Origin: Epinephelus fuscoguttatus
Lineage: Eukaryota; Chordata; Actinopteri; Perciformes; Serranidae
Assembly (NCBI RefSeq): GCF_011397635.1
Contig: NC_064765.1
Span: forward strand, 34,690,019 to 34,754,018
DNA length: 64,000 nt
Direction: 5' to 3'
Part shown: one piece after another, positions 13,095 to 25,900 of the stretch
How the letters are laid out: every line of letters starts with the position of its first letter
Position numbering within the stretch: the stretch's first letter is position 1
Made by a program: the position numbers and the translations under genes
Notes under the pieces: generated by a model
Databases searched by the model: none
Seen by the model: only the letters and a program-made list of their open reading frames with translations
What the model was told of the DNA's origin: nothing

Positions 13095-13650
13095 GGGTTG
13101 TAAAAAGATATATCTACTGAATATATCTAATATCTAGTAAAGCCGAACTAGTTATTACACTCCACCTAGATGAACTATGGTAAGAAAAAGTAAAGATGTC
13201 GGCTAATTTTCGATATTTTAGCTAATACACTAGAAACAGCGTTTTTGGGACAGTAGGTTCGTTTGTGGCTTGTAAAATAGGGTTGTAAAAAGATAGATCT
13301 ACTGAATAAATCTAATATCTAGTAAAGCCGAAGTAGTTATTACACTGCACCTAGATGAACTATGTTAAGAAAAAAAGCAAGGATGTTGGCTAATCGTAGC
13401 TATTTTATTTAGGTTTTTTTGCGGCTTGTTGTAAAACAGGGTCGTAAAAAGATAGATCTACTGAATATATCAAATGTCTAGTAAAGCTGAACTAGTAATG
13501 ACACTGCACCTAGATGAAATAGCCTATGTTAAGAAAAAGTAGGCATGATGGTTCATTTCAGATATTTTAGCAAGTTCTCTAGAAACGGCGTTTTTGTGAT
13601 TGAATATTTGAATAGGCTATAACAAATATCTAGAACAGCCGAACTATCAC
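13095..13650 (+). repeat. Tandem array, ~160-185 bp unit, three copies plus a partial
   Basis: Units start at about 13095, 13280 and 13439, each with gggttgtaaaaagata or a near copy, then atctactgaata, atctagtaaagcc, cacctagatgaa and a cgtttttg block; a partial fourth starts near 13607. Spacing is 185 then 159 bases. The array is internal to the 3.1-kb inverted-repeat element. Confidence 0.8.
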
Positions 13651-14331
13651 GTTATTATCATTATTATTATTATTATTGGTCGGAAATTATAACAGAGGAA
13701 TGTATTTGCCATTTAATATCAAGTCCACGTTTTTGTGTGTATACAGGAATGTTAAAGATATCATTGAGGAAAACGAGGTTGACGTGACGTGATTGAATCA
13801 GGGAATCCGTGTGTCCACCACGGGAGAGGACCCTAATTGACTTTACATTGGCATTGTTTTCGTGGTGGCAGCACGTAATTTCAACCCATTACGTGCTGCC
13901 ACCACGGAATGCGGTGTTAAGAGGTCGTGGTCATTTCACGTAGCCTATTTCTGTGAGATCAGTCAGCTTCTGGCACAGCATATGGTGGCCTGTAACTGAC
14001 ACAAAAACCACAAATCACATTTTCACTGTAAGTGCAGCAAGCTTGCCAAGTAGAGCGGCGACCTAACAGAAATGTCTGGTAAATATCTAACATTTGCCAT
14101 ACATTTTAACAGAACAATAATGAAGCGTCTCTGGACTTTTTAGTTTTTTTGCCTCCTATTTTTCAATAAACAAACCTCCTGCACTGGCTGATAAAACATG
14201 CCCATGTTGTCCTACAGTAGGCTATGTAGTAGCTTATATCTTTAAAGTTGCACTATCAATATTCTTATATTAAAGACAGATCAACTAACCAACTATAAGG
14301 TTGCTCATAATGATGAACCCACAGAGAATTG

Positions 14332-15226
14332 TAGACGAATTCGGCGAGCGATTTGTGTATGCCGCCATCTTGCGGCGGCACCATTGCTGCAGTGACATGT
14401 GTCAGTCATCAGTTCATAATGCTGTCAATGTGAACTTACTCTCTGGCCTCCGGTAACTGATGAAGATATCTTAAATGAGTACCGATATTAATATAGAAAT
14501 TAATCATTTGTTTGAGCGATAAGCAGGAAAGATTAGAGTAATAGGGAGATAATAGACTCATTAAACACTGTGTAATATAACATTAGCATACGTTACGTGT
14601 GCTGATGTTAGCAAGCTAGCAGCGTGACATTTAATCATTATGGACAATACTGATCACCTTCAATATGACGTGATGGTCGTCTAAAAGGCGGTGTAAAATT
14701 TGCCCGACGCATCCGGAGCTCAGGTAATTTTGACCCTCAATCAGAGACCTGTAATTGCCGTTTTTTTGGTCATCGGAGGCCAGGCGAGCAATAAAATATT
14801 CTTGAATACCTAAAGCAAAACACAAAGACGTGTTGTTGTTGTTTTTAGTCACGTAGCCTGTCCATAATGATTCAATGTCACGCTGCTAGCTTGCTAACAC
14901 CAGCACACGTAACGTATGCTAACGTTATATTACACAGTGTTTAATGATACAGTCTGTTATCTCCCTATTAAGTTACTCTAATCTTTCCTGCTTACCGCTC
15001 AAACAAATGATTAATTTCTATATTAATATCGGTACTCATTTAAGTTACCTTCATCAGTTACCGGAGGCCACCGTCTAAAATCATCAGTCCAGCTATACAT
15101 GATGCTGTCATTGTAGAGAGTCAGTTCACAATGACCCATAATGAATTGATGACTGACACATGTCACCACAGCAACGGCGCCGCCGCAAGATGGCGGCATA
15201 CACAAATCGCTCGCCAAATTCGTCTA
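14332..15226. mobile_element. Foldback element, ~895 bp
   Basis: Long inverted arms (about 14332-14660 and 14865-15226) flank a loop of roughly 200 bases. Matching blocks include gcgatttgtgtatgccgcc, atgttagcaagctagcagcg and taatatagaaattaatcat. Both ends read tagacgaatt inward. Arm identity is high, with short indels. No coding frame is conserved, so it is non-autonomous; a transcript would form a hairpin over 300 bp long. Confidence 0.75.
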
Positions 15227-16200
15227 TAATGCGATTAACTTTGCAGTTTCCCTCAGCTCTAGACGCCATAGCCTGTGTGCACAAGTGGCCCAACTGTTAT
15301 GAGCAGTTATACTTGTTTGATGGTGCGTCTGCGTCGCTTCAAAACACTAGTTGGCGCTGGGGTTTCTATGCTAGCCTATTGAGTTTAAGTATAATTTTTC
15401 AATTGGCTCCATCATAACTCACAAGATTCACAGACGAAACTGTCCTTTGATAGTCCCCTACTGTCAAAGAAAATCACTTCACTTATACACTTTTAATCAT
15501 TTAAGACAGGCTTTGGTTGGGTCAGATTTGTTTTGGCTGCACCATTATAGCCTATGAGGTAGTCTGAGCATTTCTGTAAACAGTTGTGATCACAGTGATA
15601 TTTTAATGATCCAAGTTCCCTCCTGATGGCACAGTTTGTGATCAGACAGTGGCTAAATCAAGCACTTACCATGTTTCATGGTGTGTAATAGGCTTTGTTT
15701 TATAAAGAAAATCCACTATCATGGCAACTACTAGTGTAACTATGGTGTGTTATGGTCTGTACCATAGCTCCCTCCAATGGTTGCTCACTGATGGTGAAAA
15801 CAAATAAGTTAGGTAGAGCTTGCAGAAAGCATGTATGACCACCTCTGTTTGCACAGGAAGCAGCTGCACAGTCATCACACTTGGCTGCACTGCAAATACA
15901 TGGTTGTGTCTGTGTGGGTCTTTGACCACGTCTGCATGTCCACACACCTTCACATCTGTGGGTTTTACATTATATGCAAATGTAAATGAACTGAAGGGAG
16001 ACAGTGACCTTTAGACCATACCTTTGTAAACTGTTTGACAGTTTTGTGGCAGTATTTAGATTTGTCTTCAGTTTTTGGCATTTTTACGCCTGCAAAGTAA
16101 GACAGTAAGGCTTTGTACTGGAAGCTGCACACCAACATGTCAGTCCAACCCCCAGAGTGATCTACACAGAGCTAGACAAAAAAAAATGAGAAGGTTTAAA
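15227..16200. other. Unassigned sequence upstream of rin3
   Basis: No supported exon or repeat. Several short open frames overlap on both strands without recognisable domains. Confidence 0.3.
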
Positions 16201-16931
16201 AAGATTATAAATGAGAGGAGGTGGAAAGACAACTAAAATCAGTGAGTTTTAATTGTGAACGTTAAAAAGGGGGAGGTGAGAGGAGGCAGAGAGAGAAGAG
16301 GAAAGGGGGGGCTCAAAAAAGAATGAAGCTTGCGGGAAACATGAAGTTGTAGCAACATTCCACAGTGTGAACGGGGGAGCATCTGGAAATCTTTAAAGGA
16401 GAGGGGAGGGGACAAGGAAGGAGAGGAGGAGGCTAACAGAGAATCTGCTGAATATTTAGGCCACATATACAGAATTTGAGCAGGGTTGTTTTAAGATTTA
16501 AAGGTGTGTGTAATCCTGTTTGAATCAGCAGAAATGAGCAAAGATGAGAAGAACCGATCAAAAAAGTTGTTCAATGAAAGAGTAATAATGCCAGACTGTC
16601 AACAGTAGAAGCAGAGAGCATAACTGCATGAGAGAGGAATTGTAAGAATGTTAGTCATAGACAAAAAAAGACAGAGAGAGCAGGGGAAGTCTGACCAAAG
16701 TGCTCGGCCTCTTCCTGCCTGATGATCAGCTCAGGAAGTCGAAGCAGAAACAGAGGGCAGGCCTGACAGAGAAACATATTTTCCCCTTGCCTTTTAGTTT
16801 TTCCTTATTCAGTCCTGCTCCGATCCACAGGAGGAAGAAGAAAAGGGGGCAGAGAAGAGGCGGGGTTTTTCGATGGAGCTGAGAGAGAGACAGAGTGACA
16901 GAGAGCAGTCGAACACTCAATCTGTGGAAAT
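16201..16931 (+). promoter_or_regulatory. rin3: Probable rin3 promoter and 5' untranslated region
   Basis: This purine-rich stretch lies directly before the proposed first coding exon. It contains a GC-box-like ggcgggg near 16859 and no TATA box at a usable distance. The start site is not visible. The assignment rests on position upstream of exon 1 and is an inference; alternative first exons further upstream cannot be excluded. Confidence 0.4.
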
Positions 16932-16966
16932 ATGATGGAAGCCAGCGTTGTTTCCAAGGACGCAGG
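16932..16966 (+). CDS. rin3: rin3 exon 1 (proposed start)
   Basis: Two adjacent ATG codons (16932 and 16935) open MMEASVVSKDAG, followed by a strong donor gtgagt. It ends in phase 2, exactly what exon 2 needs. There is no homology evidence for these 11 residues, so the start is a phase-supported inference. Confidence 0.5.
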
Positions 16967-19900
16967 GTGAGTGTGTGAGGGGTTAGGTGATAATGTAGCT
17001 GGGTGAAAATGCAGTGCAGGAACTGTACTCTGTCGCGACAACGGGGGGGGGTTGTAACTGTCGTTGAGGGGAGAGGGAGTTGGGGGTCGAAAGTTAGACG
17101 ACCAGAGCAGGAAAAACAGATGTGATGACTCACCGACTAATATTTAGGTCAGTAGCTTCTCAGAGTTTTTGAAATTCCGGATCCTGTTTTCATGGTGTCT
17201 TATTAAATCAGATTTCTAACACATGAGTTGCACCAAGAGAGCGGTAACCATTTAGTCAGAGAAATGCTGACATTTGGAGTTTCATACCACTTGTATGAGT
17301 GGTTGAAAGTTGCCACTGACCACTTGAAAAAGGCAGATCAGACCGTTATAAGGCGTGTGAGAATAAGTAAGCAGGTTTGAGTTTAAATGTACACAGTCAA
17401 GAGTTTGAATGTCCCTCTGTACAGCATAAGTACCTTAGCTTTAAACTTCAGGCTGTGTTTTGGTGTTGATGTGATTTAGGATCTTTTTTACCAGAGTCAT
17501 ACTTGTTGGACTTTGTGTCAGGTAACATGTTGAGGCTGGTTGAGGCTGCTGCATTTGTTAAGTCTTACAATGTTTTCTCACTTAAGACTAAAGTTATAAA
17601 AGAAATAATAATAGATTATGATGACTTCTTATTTTGTAATAGAGCTAGTGCCAGGATTGTGTTGCTTTTTACCTCTACTTTCAAAACTATGTGATTATCC
17701 TTAAGGTCATGTTAGGTCAAGGGTGGATGAGATATTCAGACGCCTACTTAAGGCATACATTACTCCAAAATAACCATTTGTATACCAGTTACACACCCCA
17801 CTCACTCAACTTTGTTTTTATCGCATGTCTCCATGGTGAACAAAGAATCCAAAAACAGAGAAAATTCTTGATGATCTGAAGTAAACAGGGGCCACGTTTA
17901 ACAACAGCTAAACTATATCAAACCATTTGTTTACACACAACTTGTGCAGTATAATCCGAGTCTCTATCCAGATATACTCCCAAATCACATGCATTTTCAC
18001 TTTAATATTATTTTTCACAGTCTGCTTATGAAATGAACAAGTTAAAACGCACACACTTGCCCATGCATGTTGCTCACAGGCCGAAGTGTTTAAATAGTGA
18101 GGCTTTTGTGAAAGTACATGTGTTTGGGAAGTACTGAGCATCCAACTGGATAAATGAGACTTGAATTCTACTGCAAGAGTTTGTAAATGGATGTTTTCAT
18201 ACAGTTTTGCCATTGTTAAACATGGACCCCATTTACTTCAATTCATGAAAAATTTTCTGTTGTTTTTAATTCTTCGTTCAACATGAAGGCATGTGAGAAA
18301 AACAAAGTTTTCTCAAAGAACTCAAACTAAAACGAGATAAGTTATTAATATACCATTGGTCATTTTGTGGGTGAAGTATTCCTTTAAATTAAAGTATTAA
18401 CACTGCAATATAAAAAAGACTCCATTACAAGAAAAAGTCATGCACTGATAATGTCACTTAAGTAAAAGTACTTAAGTATTATCAGTAAAATGTACTCAAA
18501 TTATTAAAAAGTAATGCAGAAAGATGGCCCCTTTGAGTGTTACACTACTTATGCGTTTCATAGCTGAATTAATGATCCATTGATGTGGAAGTAGCATTTT
18601 ATTGTCGTTGGTGCTCGAGATGGAGCTTATTTTTAAAAAAATATATATATATATTCTGTCAGATAGATTAATCTATAACAAACCTTTTTTGTAGTTCAAT
18701 TCTGAAAGTAAGTAGCTAAGCTGCCAAATAAATTAGGTGGAGTAAGTAAAAAAAATTTGTCCTTGAATTGTACTGGAGTAGAAGTATAACATGGAATGGA
18801 AGTACTCAGTTAAAATACAACAATATCTAAAATTTTAACTCAAGTTCAGCACTTGATTAAATGAACTTAGTTACTTTCCACCCATCAAGAAAGTCATGGT
18901 GTGCTATCTCAAGGACTGAAGAGAAAGTTTACATCACACATTTAAAACAACTGCTCTTTATCCTTACGAAAAATAGGAATCTATTGTTTCTAACATCCCC
19001 CTGACTATGATCATATGTTGTGAATATGATCATATGATGTTACCAAATGGTAATAAAGATAAAATCAAATGCAGTTTGTTCCAGAGTGACTGTGCTGAGT
19101 ATTTTACTGACATCTGCAGAGCTGCTTTCCCAGAGATTTCCCTGACCTCATGGTTATTTCACCCTTTTCCTGTGAGTGTGGATGGCATGTGAGCGACTAT
19201 GACGTGTGTATGGTACAAACAGGATTTTGGGGGTTTGTTCTGTCGACATGTGATTTCCTCAATAACTCAGGATTTTTTTGTTTTTCAAATTCAAGGAAGG
19301 GTGATCTCACTCTAACTCGGGCTCTATGTGGCTTTAAAAGATAAAAGATATGTCAGTGGTTCAGGTAACAAAAAGTATAAAGAAGGCAGATCTTAAACAT
19401 GATGCTTACTCATATATCTGTTCTTTAAATGAAAATTTTCAGGAGTTGGTTTCACCGAAATTACACAAACACATATTTTCTCACTTACCTATTTATTTAT
19501 CCATGCAGTTAGTTTCAGTTTCATTTGTTTAGAACTGATGAGATTTCTGCCCCCACTCCAACACTCTGCAGATGAAGGAAAGGACCACATGTAAAATTAC
19601 ATTACTTGTTTCCAGTTTGAGGTGTCTTGTCAACAGTTTTACAGACATGACTTTTAAAATAGTGGCCTATGGCAAGAATGCTTTTTGGGCCACAGGGGAT
19701 TTTTTTTGCTGCAATACCACAAGTAGCCACTGGGAAAAAAAATCAAAGCAAGGCTGACCAGCTTTCCTGGGGACCTGGAAAAATCACCAATAAAAGTATC
19801 TGAACATGACCAGACATGTTCCAGCAGGAATATGATCCGAAAACTGGGAGGAATTAACAACATCAGCAACATTAGCAGGTGGCTATATGTAGCAGTGTAC

Positions 19901-22900
19901 TTGCAGCCGGGGGATGACTGTAACAGAGATAGTTGCACCTTGTGTTGTTTAAAATCACAAATAAAAGCTTCTTAACACAACCTGACATGTTGTAACAGGA
20001 ACCTGATCTGAAATCGCAAAGAATCATCTGCGACCAAGATTACATTACCCTAATGTTAGCATGTAGCTATATGTAGCATTGTATGTAATGTAAACACTTG
20101 CAGTAATGTGCCTTAGGCAGACGACCATATAAAGAAATCCATTACAAGTTGATGTTAGCTTGTCTCGAAAGCAGAAAATACCCTGGAAACAGAGTACTCA
20201 GAAAAGTCTAAAGAGGCCGGAGGTTTTTGTTCACAAGGATTACTTTTACCTGTGTTTACCCTATTATTTAAAACTTCAGCCACATTTAATATACACATAC
20301 AGAAAAAAGATAATAATTCCCCTTTAAATCCACATTTAGTGTATATACTTAACTGTTTCATACAAATGATTTGCTGCTGGGTATCAGGGCCTGAAATGAG
20401 CCATGGGATTGACTGCGGTGGTTTCCCACAATAAAGGAGTATTTTTTCTCCTGCCCAAACACAGGGCTTAGTTTAAATTATAAACAGAGATAAAGCAAAG
20501 ACTCAAAGGGCACAAGCAGTGAATTGCCTCATTCTGCTTATGATGATCTACTGTGATTGTGTTAGCTAGCTGACCTAAACTTACAGAAGTGGAAGTAAAC
20601 AGTCTGAGCAGCACAGAAAGCCCCTGAATAAAATCTAAAATTGGACTGATGTGGTCACACTGTCTTCTCAATAAAAGCCTGTACTTTGTCTTAACTGCAA
20701 CCAGCATTTCAACTGACACTTTATTAAACTGAATACCAACAAGCTGTAATGTTGAATGCAGTGCCTGCTGCATCTAACTGGCTCAGAGTTGAAACAAATA
20801 TAGAATGTGTTCATATCTCTGAGCTATAAAGTATAACCATCAGATTACCATCAGCATGACTGGTGTCTTGCTGTCTGCAGCAAGAGGTAGGATATGCTGA
20901 AGCCTGTTTTGTGATAGGCTATTTAACATTTTAAACACCAATATGACATATTATTGTCAAACTACTGTTATTTTAGCATCTTTCTCCTGCTGATAATGTC
21001 ATTGTTCAAAGTTATAACTACCTTTTCCTGTTCTCACATAACCACTGCTTCCTCTTATTAAGACAATGCTGCACTTGACCCTCGTCTCCATCCCTGGTGT
21101 TACACAATTGTTTTGAAGAGCAAAAATTAGAACAAAAGACAAAAACAGCCAGTAGCCAAGCTAGGCTAACTAGCATTCTGACCAGTTAAAGGATAATCAT
21201 ATAGATAATCTGTATCTCCTGATATATCTCATTCCTCTGTCCCAGTGAGCCACATTGTTGCACTGGGTGACATGTTCCTTCATTACCACTAACACACACT
21301 GTAGTTTATTTTGACTTAGCCGCACACACACCATCCTGCTGCCACAAAGACTCAGGAACAAACCAAATGTGGATTAATCTGAACAACAAAGGCGCTGTTT
21401 CCTCCTGTCTGACTAATGTTAACAGTGCAGCCTGTTTTAGGAAGTTATGTAGCCTTTAAAAAAATGACATTATATAACTATGACTCAATTCTAAAGCTGT
21501 ATTCATCAATATTTTTTATATTAACAAGGCCTCAATTATGTGTTATTTGTCGCTTGTAGTGACAAAGTCAGAGAATTATCACCAAATGCAGGGTGAGAGC
21601 GAGAGAGGGAGTGTGTGAGTAAGGACTGAATTGTAGACATGGTACAAAACTTTCTTTGCTCATGAAGACCATTGTTACCCTACAATTATCTGGGTTATCA
21701 GTTTAGCGTAGGATTCTCGACTAACAATGATAAACACAGCAACGGCTGACTCATACGAACGGGTTCAACGTGGAATGGATGTGCAATTTGAGAGCCGCAT
21801 TATACATCTCATGTATGACATGGCAATATCCTCACTATGCTGCATTTTCCATAAACTATGATAATCTGGTCATGGGTCACATCTGTCGCCTGCATCCAGA
21901 CGTCTCATTCCCTCTTCCTCTCCTCGCAGTTCTCAGCAAAACATTACCAGCTGAAGACATGCTGGAGACATGATTTTTCAGCTGAGTTGCTGGAAAAATT
22001 TGGCATTGTACATTTCTGCAAACCACAGACATGTTACATTTGTTCGTTTAATTCATATCATATCAACATTTCTTAAGTCACACTGTTCTTATTATGCGAG
22101 GTGGAGGGGACGGTGGATGGCGTGACATCTAGGCTTGACAGCTGCCAGGCTGCAGACCACTGTTCAAGACCAACAAAAAAAAAAAAAAAGTGTTTTTTAG
22201 CAACACATTGCCATGTTTCCAGCGGCTACAGCGGCACAACAACTGGATAAGTTAAGCCAAAAAATGATCTTTTCTGAACCATAACTAAGTTGTTCTTGTG
22301 CATAAACATAACCACGTAATAACCACAGCATTGCTGAACATTACTAAATGTAAAATTTCAACACATACCCTACATGGTAACTTACAAAACTTACAAAGCA
22401 CACATCCTTACCCTACAAAACGCATCACAAAGCTGTATTACATGCGTCCTATTGCGGTAATTTCTTTTATTGCATAGACTGATGTATTTTTCTCAGGGGT
22501 TGGTGGAAACCTGTGGAGCCCCTGAAGTCCCAAAAGGTGACATTTTTTATTTTGTGTGCACAAGTTACAGTAATTATCTTGTTGGAACAGTTATCTTATC
22601 TTGTGTGCATAACAAAAGGCTAACTTGTGCGAACAACAATATAAACTAGAGCACTCGGAGATTGCAGACCTCCGCCAAACAGCTCGGATTTCCCACCATT
22701 TTATTATTTTATCCACTTCGCTTCAACCGATCACCACCAAAATTTTATCATCTGTTCCTTGTCCCATTATCAACCTTTCCTGATTTCATCAAAATCCATT
22801 CAGAATTTTTCAACTTATATTGCAGACAGACAAAGAGACAAAGAGACCAACGCCAGCGAAAACATAAACTCCTTGGCAGAGGTAAAAATACAACAATTTA

Positions 22901-25900
22901 GAACATTAAGGGCTCCGTAGAAACCAAAACAGAGCCAAAAAATAGAGTGAATATTGGCCTTATATTCATTAAATGGGCAGAAACACACTTGTCCTGACAA
23001 CTTTGCATGGTGATAGCATGTCAGTGTTTTGTTTTATGCTTGTTCTGCTGCTCTCAAATGGCCCACAAAAAAAAAAAAAAACATGATTGCCACAGACAGG
23101 GTGGGAACACTGTGAAGTATTGAGACATGGGCTTGGGTTTTGGGTTTGGTCTTTTCGTGAAAATAGAAAACAACAAAAATACACATTAAATAACACCAAT
23201 TTACCCGCTAAGCTTATATCAAACTGAGACTGTGCACTGCAACAACAGACCATCTCTTCGGTTATGTTCTGGGCTAACAACACCAAAACACTACAGCAGA
23301 TTCTCTTAAGGACATGGATGGCTCCCGATCCTCTCAACAATAGTTTCAATTTTTCACAGTAATAAAAGACATCACGTGTCACAGAAGTGCATGTCAGTGT
23401 TTCTGCGGTCACTGAGAGTGACTCAAGTCCTGGTGACCAGATGCTTGTGTCTGGAGGCAAACTGAAGCAGAGACAAGATACAAACAAATCCCCAGCATGT
23501 TATTTCTGTTTCTGACCTTTTGCCTTTTTTCCTTTACAGACACACAAGCCCTCTGAAAGGATCACTAGACACTCCATCCATCCCCTCTTCTGCCTCCATC
23601 CCTCCATGTGCTCCCCTCTCTCCACCTTCCCTGCCCTCCTCTAACCCTCCAGTCCGGCCATGTCGACCCAAACCACCACCTCCTGCAGTGAAGTCCTCCC
23701 AGCTCCCCTCTTGTCCTCCTCTACTTCCGTCCACTCCTCCAACCCTCCCTCCCACTCTCCCTCCTGTCACCAAACCTCCTCCCCCTCACCCTCCTATCTC
23801 CAAACCCCCACCCCCCCTCTCCTCCAATCCTCCTCCCCCCTCTGTTCCTCCCCCTCTTTCCTCCAACCCTCCTCCCCCATCTCTTCCTCCTCCTCTCTCC
23901 CCTACTCCGGTGTCTCCACTTCCCCTGCTTTCTCTCCAGCCAACGGTCTCCTCTGATCTTACTCCCTCTTTTACTCCTCCTCCTCTTCCTGCTCCATTAT
24001 CACCAACAATCTCTTCCTTATCATCATCTCCTCCTCCACCTCCCCCTGTTATCCCACCATCCTCTCCAACTCCTCAATTGCTGAGTCCTATAGATCGGTT
24101 GGTTGGGAGCGTCTCAGTATGGCAGCCCAAAGAACTCAGCCAAGACCAAACTACTAGTATAATGGAGAAAGAGACGGCTGGGGTGAGACACACACACACA
24201 CACATTTACACACTGATTTTGCCTTAGATCTTTGAGTTGCAGTTTGAATTGATACCTCTCTAAAAAACTGAGTTTGGATGTCTTATGACATTTAACTGGA
24301 AAGTTTTAGATTGTTGTACAGCAAGGTCAGTAATAGCAACAGTAGTGGTCACTTAATGACTTAACAGAACACTCTAATGTGCATTTATCACAAAACACCC
24401 GAGACATACAGCTGAGAAATACTGCTGAAACGCCTCCCGTGCAGACAAGCCTTAAAGGAGCTCTTTAAGATATTCCCAGCGATAAAACAGCAGCAAACAA
24501 ATATTTGCTATGTAAGGATAAAGTGGAAAGATGGTGTCATGAGCAGAGATTGAAGTCCCGCTCACTGTATGTGTTGTAATCTGAGCTTCTCTGTTTTTGT
24601 TGTGGTAGACGGTCTGGCTGTATGTGCATATCCCACTGGTTAGTCTATCACCACCACTTTGCGCATTGCTTGTACAGTAGTCATCACTGACATTGAGGCA
24701 GCAGTGGCGTGGAAGCATAGTGTCCACCCCGCGGTTCCCCCCTGGTTAACACCATTAGCTCTGTCAACACTGTTGTTAGCACTGTTCACTTGTGTTTGTT
24801 TTGGCAGCTATTTTAGATTTAGTCTTAGTTTTTAGACAAAATGCATACTAGTCACAGTTTAGGTAGTTTTAGTCGACAAAAACACAAAAGGTTTAAGTTG
24901 AAAAAAAGTCGTGACATTTTTGTCAGCTTTTAGTCATTACTTCATCACGTCAAAATGACGTGATTCTGTGAGTCTACTACCTGCCCCTCAAACAGTACTT
25001 AAACCATAAACCTTCTATAGAGAGTCCATCAAATCCATTCAACAGCTCCATCCACAGTCAAGCCCTTTTTAAACAGGAATTGTGCAAATTTGCAGGAAAG
25101 CCCAATCAGTCTTCTTTCAGCATTGGCAGTATAAAAGCAAAATCGGGGTGTGCAGCAAAATGCCACCTGCCTACTTTTGGTTATACAGAATGCGCCTTTT
25201 TCGGGGCAATGGGGGGCGTGAGCAAGTAACAAAACGTGTAGCTCAGCATGTGACGTAAACAGTCTGTTTTCAAAATAAACTTCCGTTTTTACAGGAAATG
25301 TACAGTTTGCATACAGTCTCCTTCAAAATAAATGTACTGTGTTGGTACAACACTGCGAATTGGCCTTTTTTTTCTTCAACAAAAAATACACGTGGTTATG
25401 TTTTGCCAACACATGCGCATGGTTGGATTTAGGAAAAAAGAACAGGGTTTGGGTTTACAATCGTACAGGAAGCAAACACTGGCCTTCCAGGTGAAAGCTG
25501 GTGGCTGTTGGACTAATCCACCACCCTTCCCGCCCCCTTAAACATATGTTGTTGTCCAGCCACATTTCCCCCTGACACTGCCTGGCGCTGTCATACAACA
25601 ATGGCAACCGGCCATGTATCCTGCCAACATGAATGGCATGAATGAACATGATGGCTTTTTCTGTCTGTGTCTGACGCTGGAAGTCACTGACCAAGCGCTG
25701 GTTTTCAACAGCTTCGGAGTGACACTGTGTTATTCTGAGATTTACATCAATCCTCTCATCTTACTCTTGGAAACACAGAAAATAAAGTTATCCTATAATG
25801 TCAAACTATTCCTTTGAGCCCAAGTAAATATTAATATTATATCAATTCATTACCTTCTAATTTCTGAATCTCTCATTCCCATGTTCAAATACTGAATCAC

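Larger units (their letters stand above)
10838..13957. mobile_element. 3.1-kb element with long terminal inverted repeats
   Basis: Arms at 10838-11066 and 13722-13957 are inverted copies of each other (shared blocks include ttaacaccgcattccgtgg and ttgaatcacgtcacgtcaac). Each arm contains its own perfect 18-bp hairpin with stem gtggtggcagcacgtaat (10885-10902 with 10911-10928; 13862-13879 with 13888-13905). Inside are microsatellites, a truncated SINE and a tandem array. No transposase is visible, so it is non-autonomous. I could not fix a target duplication, so the superfamily is unknown. Confidence 0.7.
16967..23539 (+). other. rin3 intron 1 (6.6 kb)
   Basis: The long first intron holds interspersed repeats: a family at 18390-18890, another at 19600-20130, and one at 22640-22885. 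Nothing else in it is recognisable as an exon or RNA gene; an (at)n run is at about 18640-18655. Confidence 0.6.

Noticed and set aside
22969-23487. 172-codon frame on the - strand upstream of rin3 exon 2
   Set aside because: No recognisable domain, lies in rin3 intron 1, and its composition looks like chance (polyA-derived Phe run).
23534-23773. Gly-rich frame on the - strand at rin3 exon 2
   Set aside because: It is the complement of a polypyrimidine exon; the sense frame continues into SH2 text with correct splice phase.
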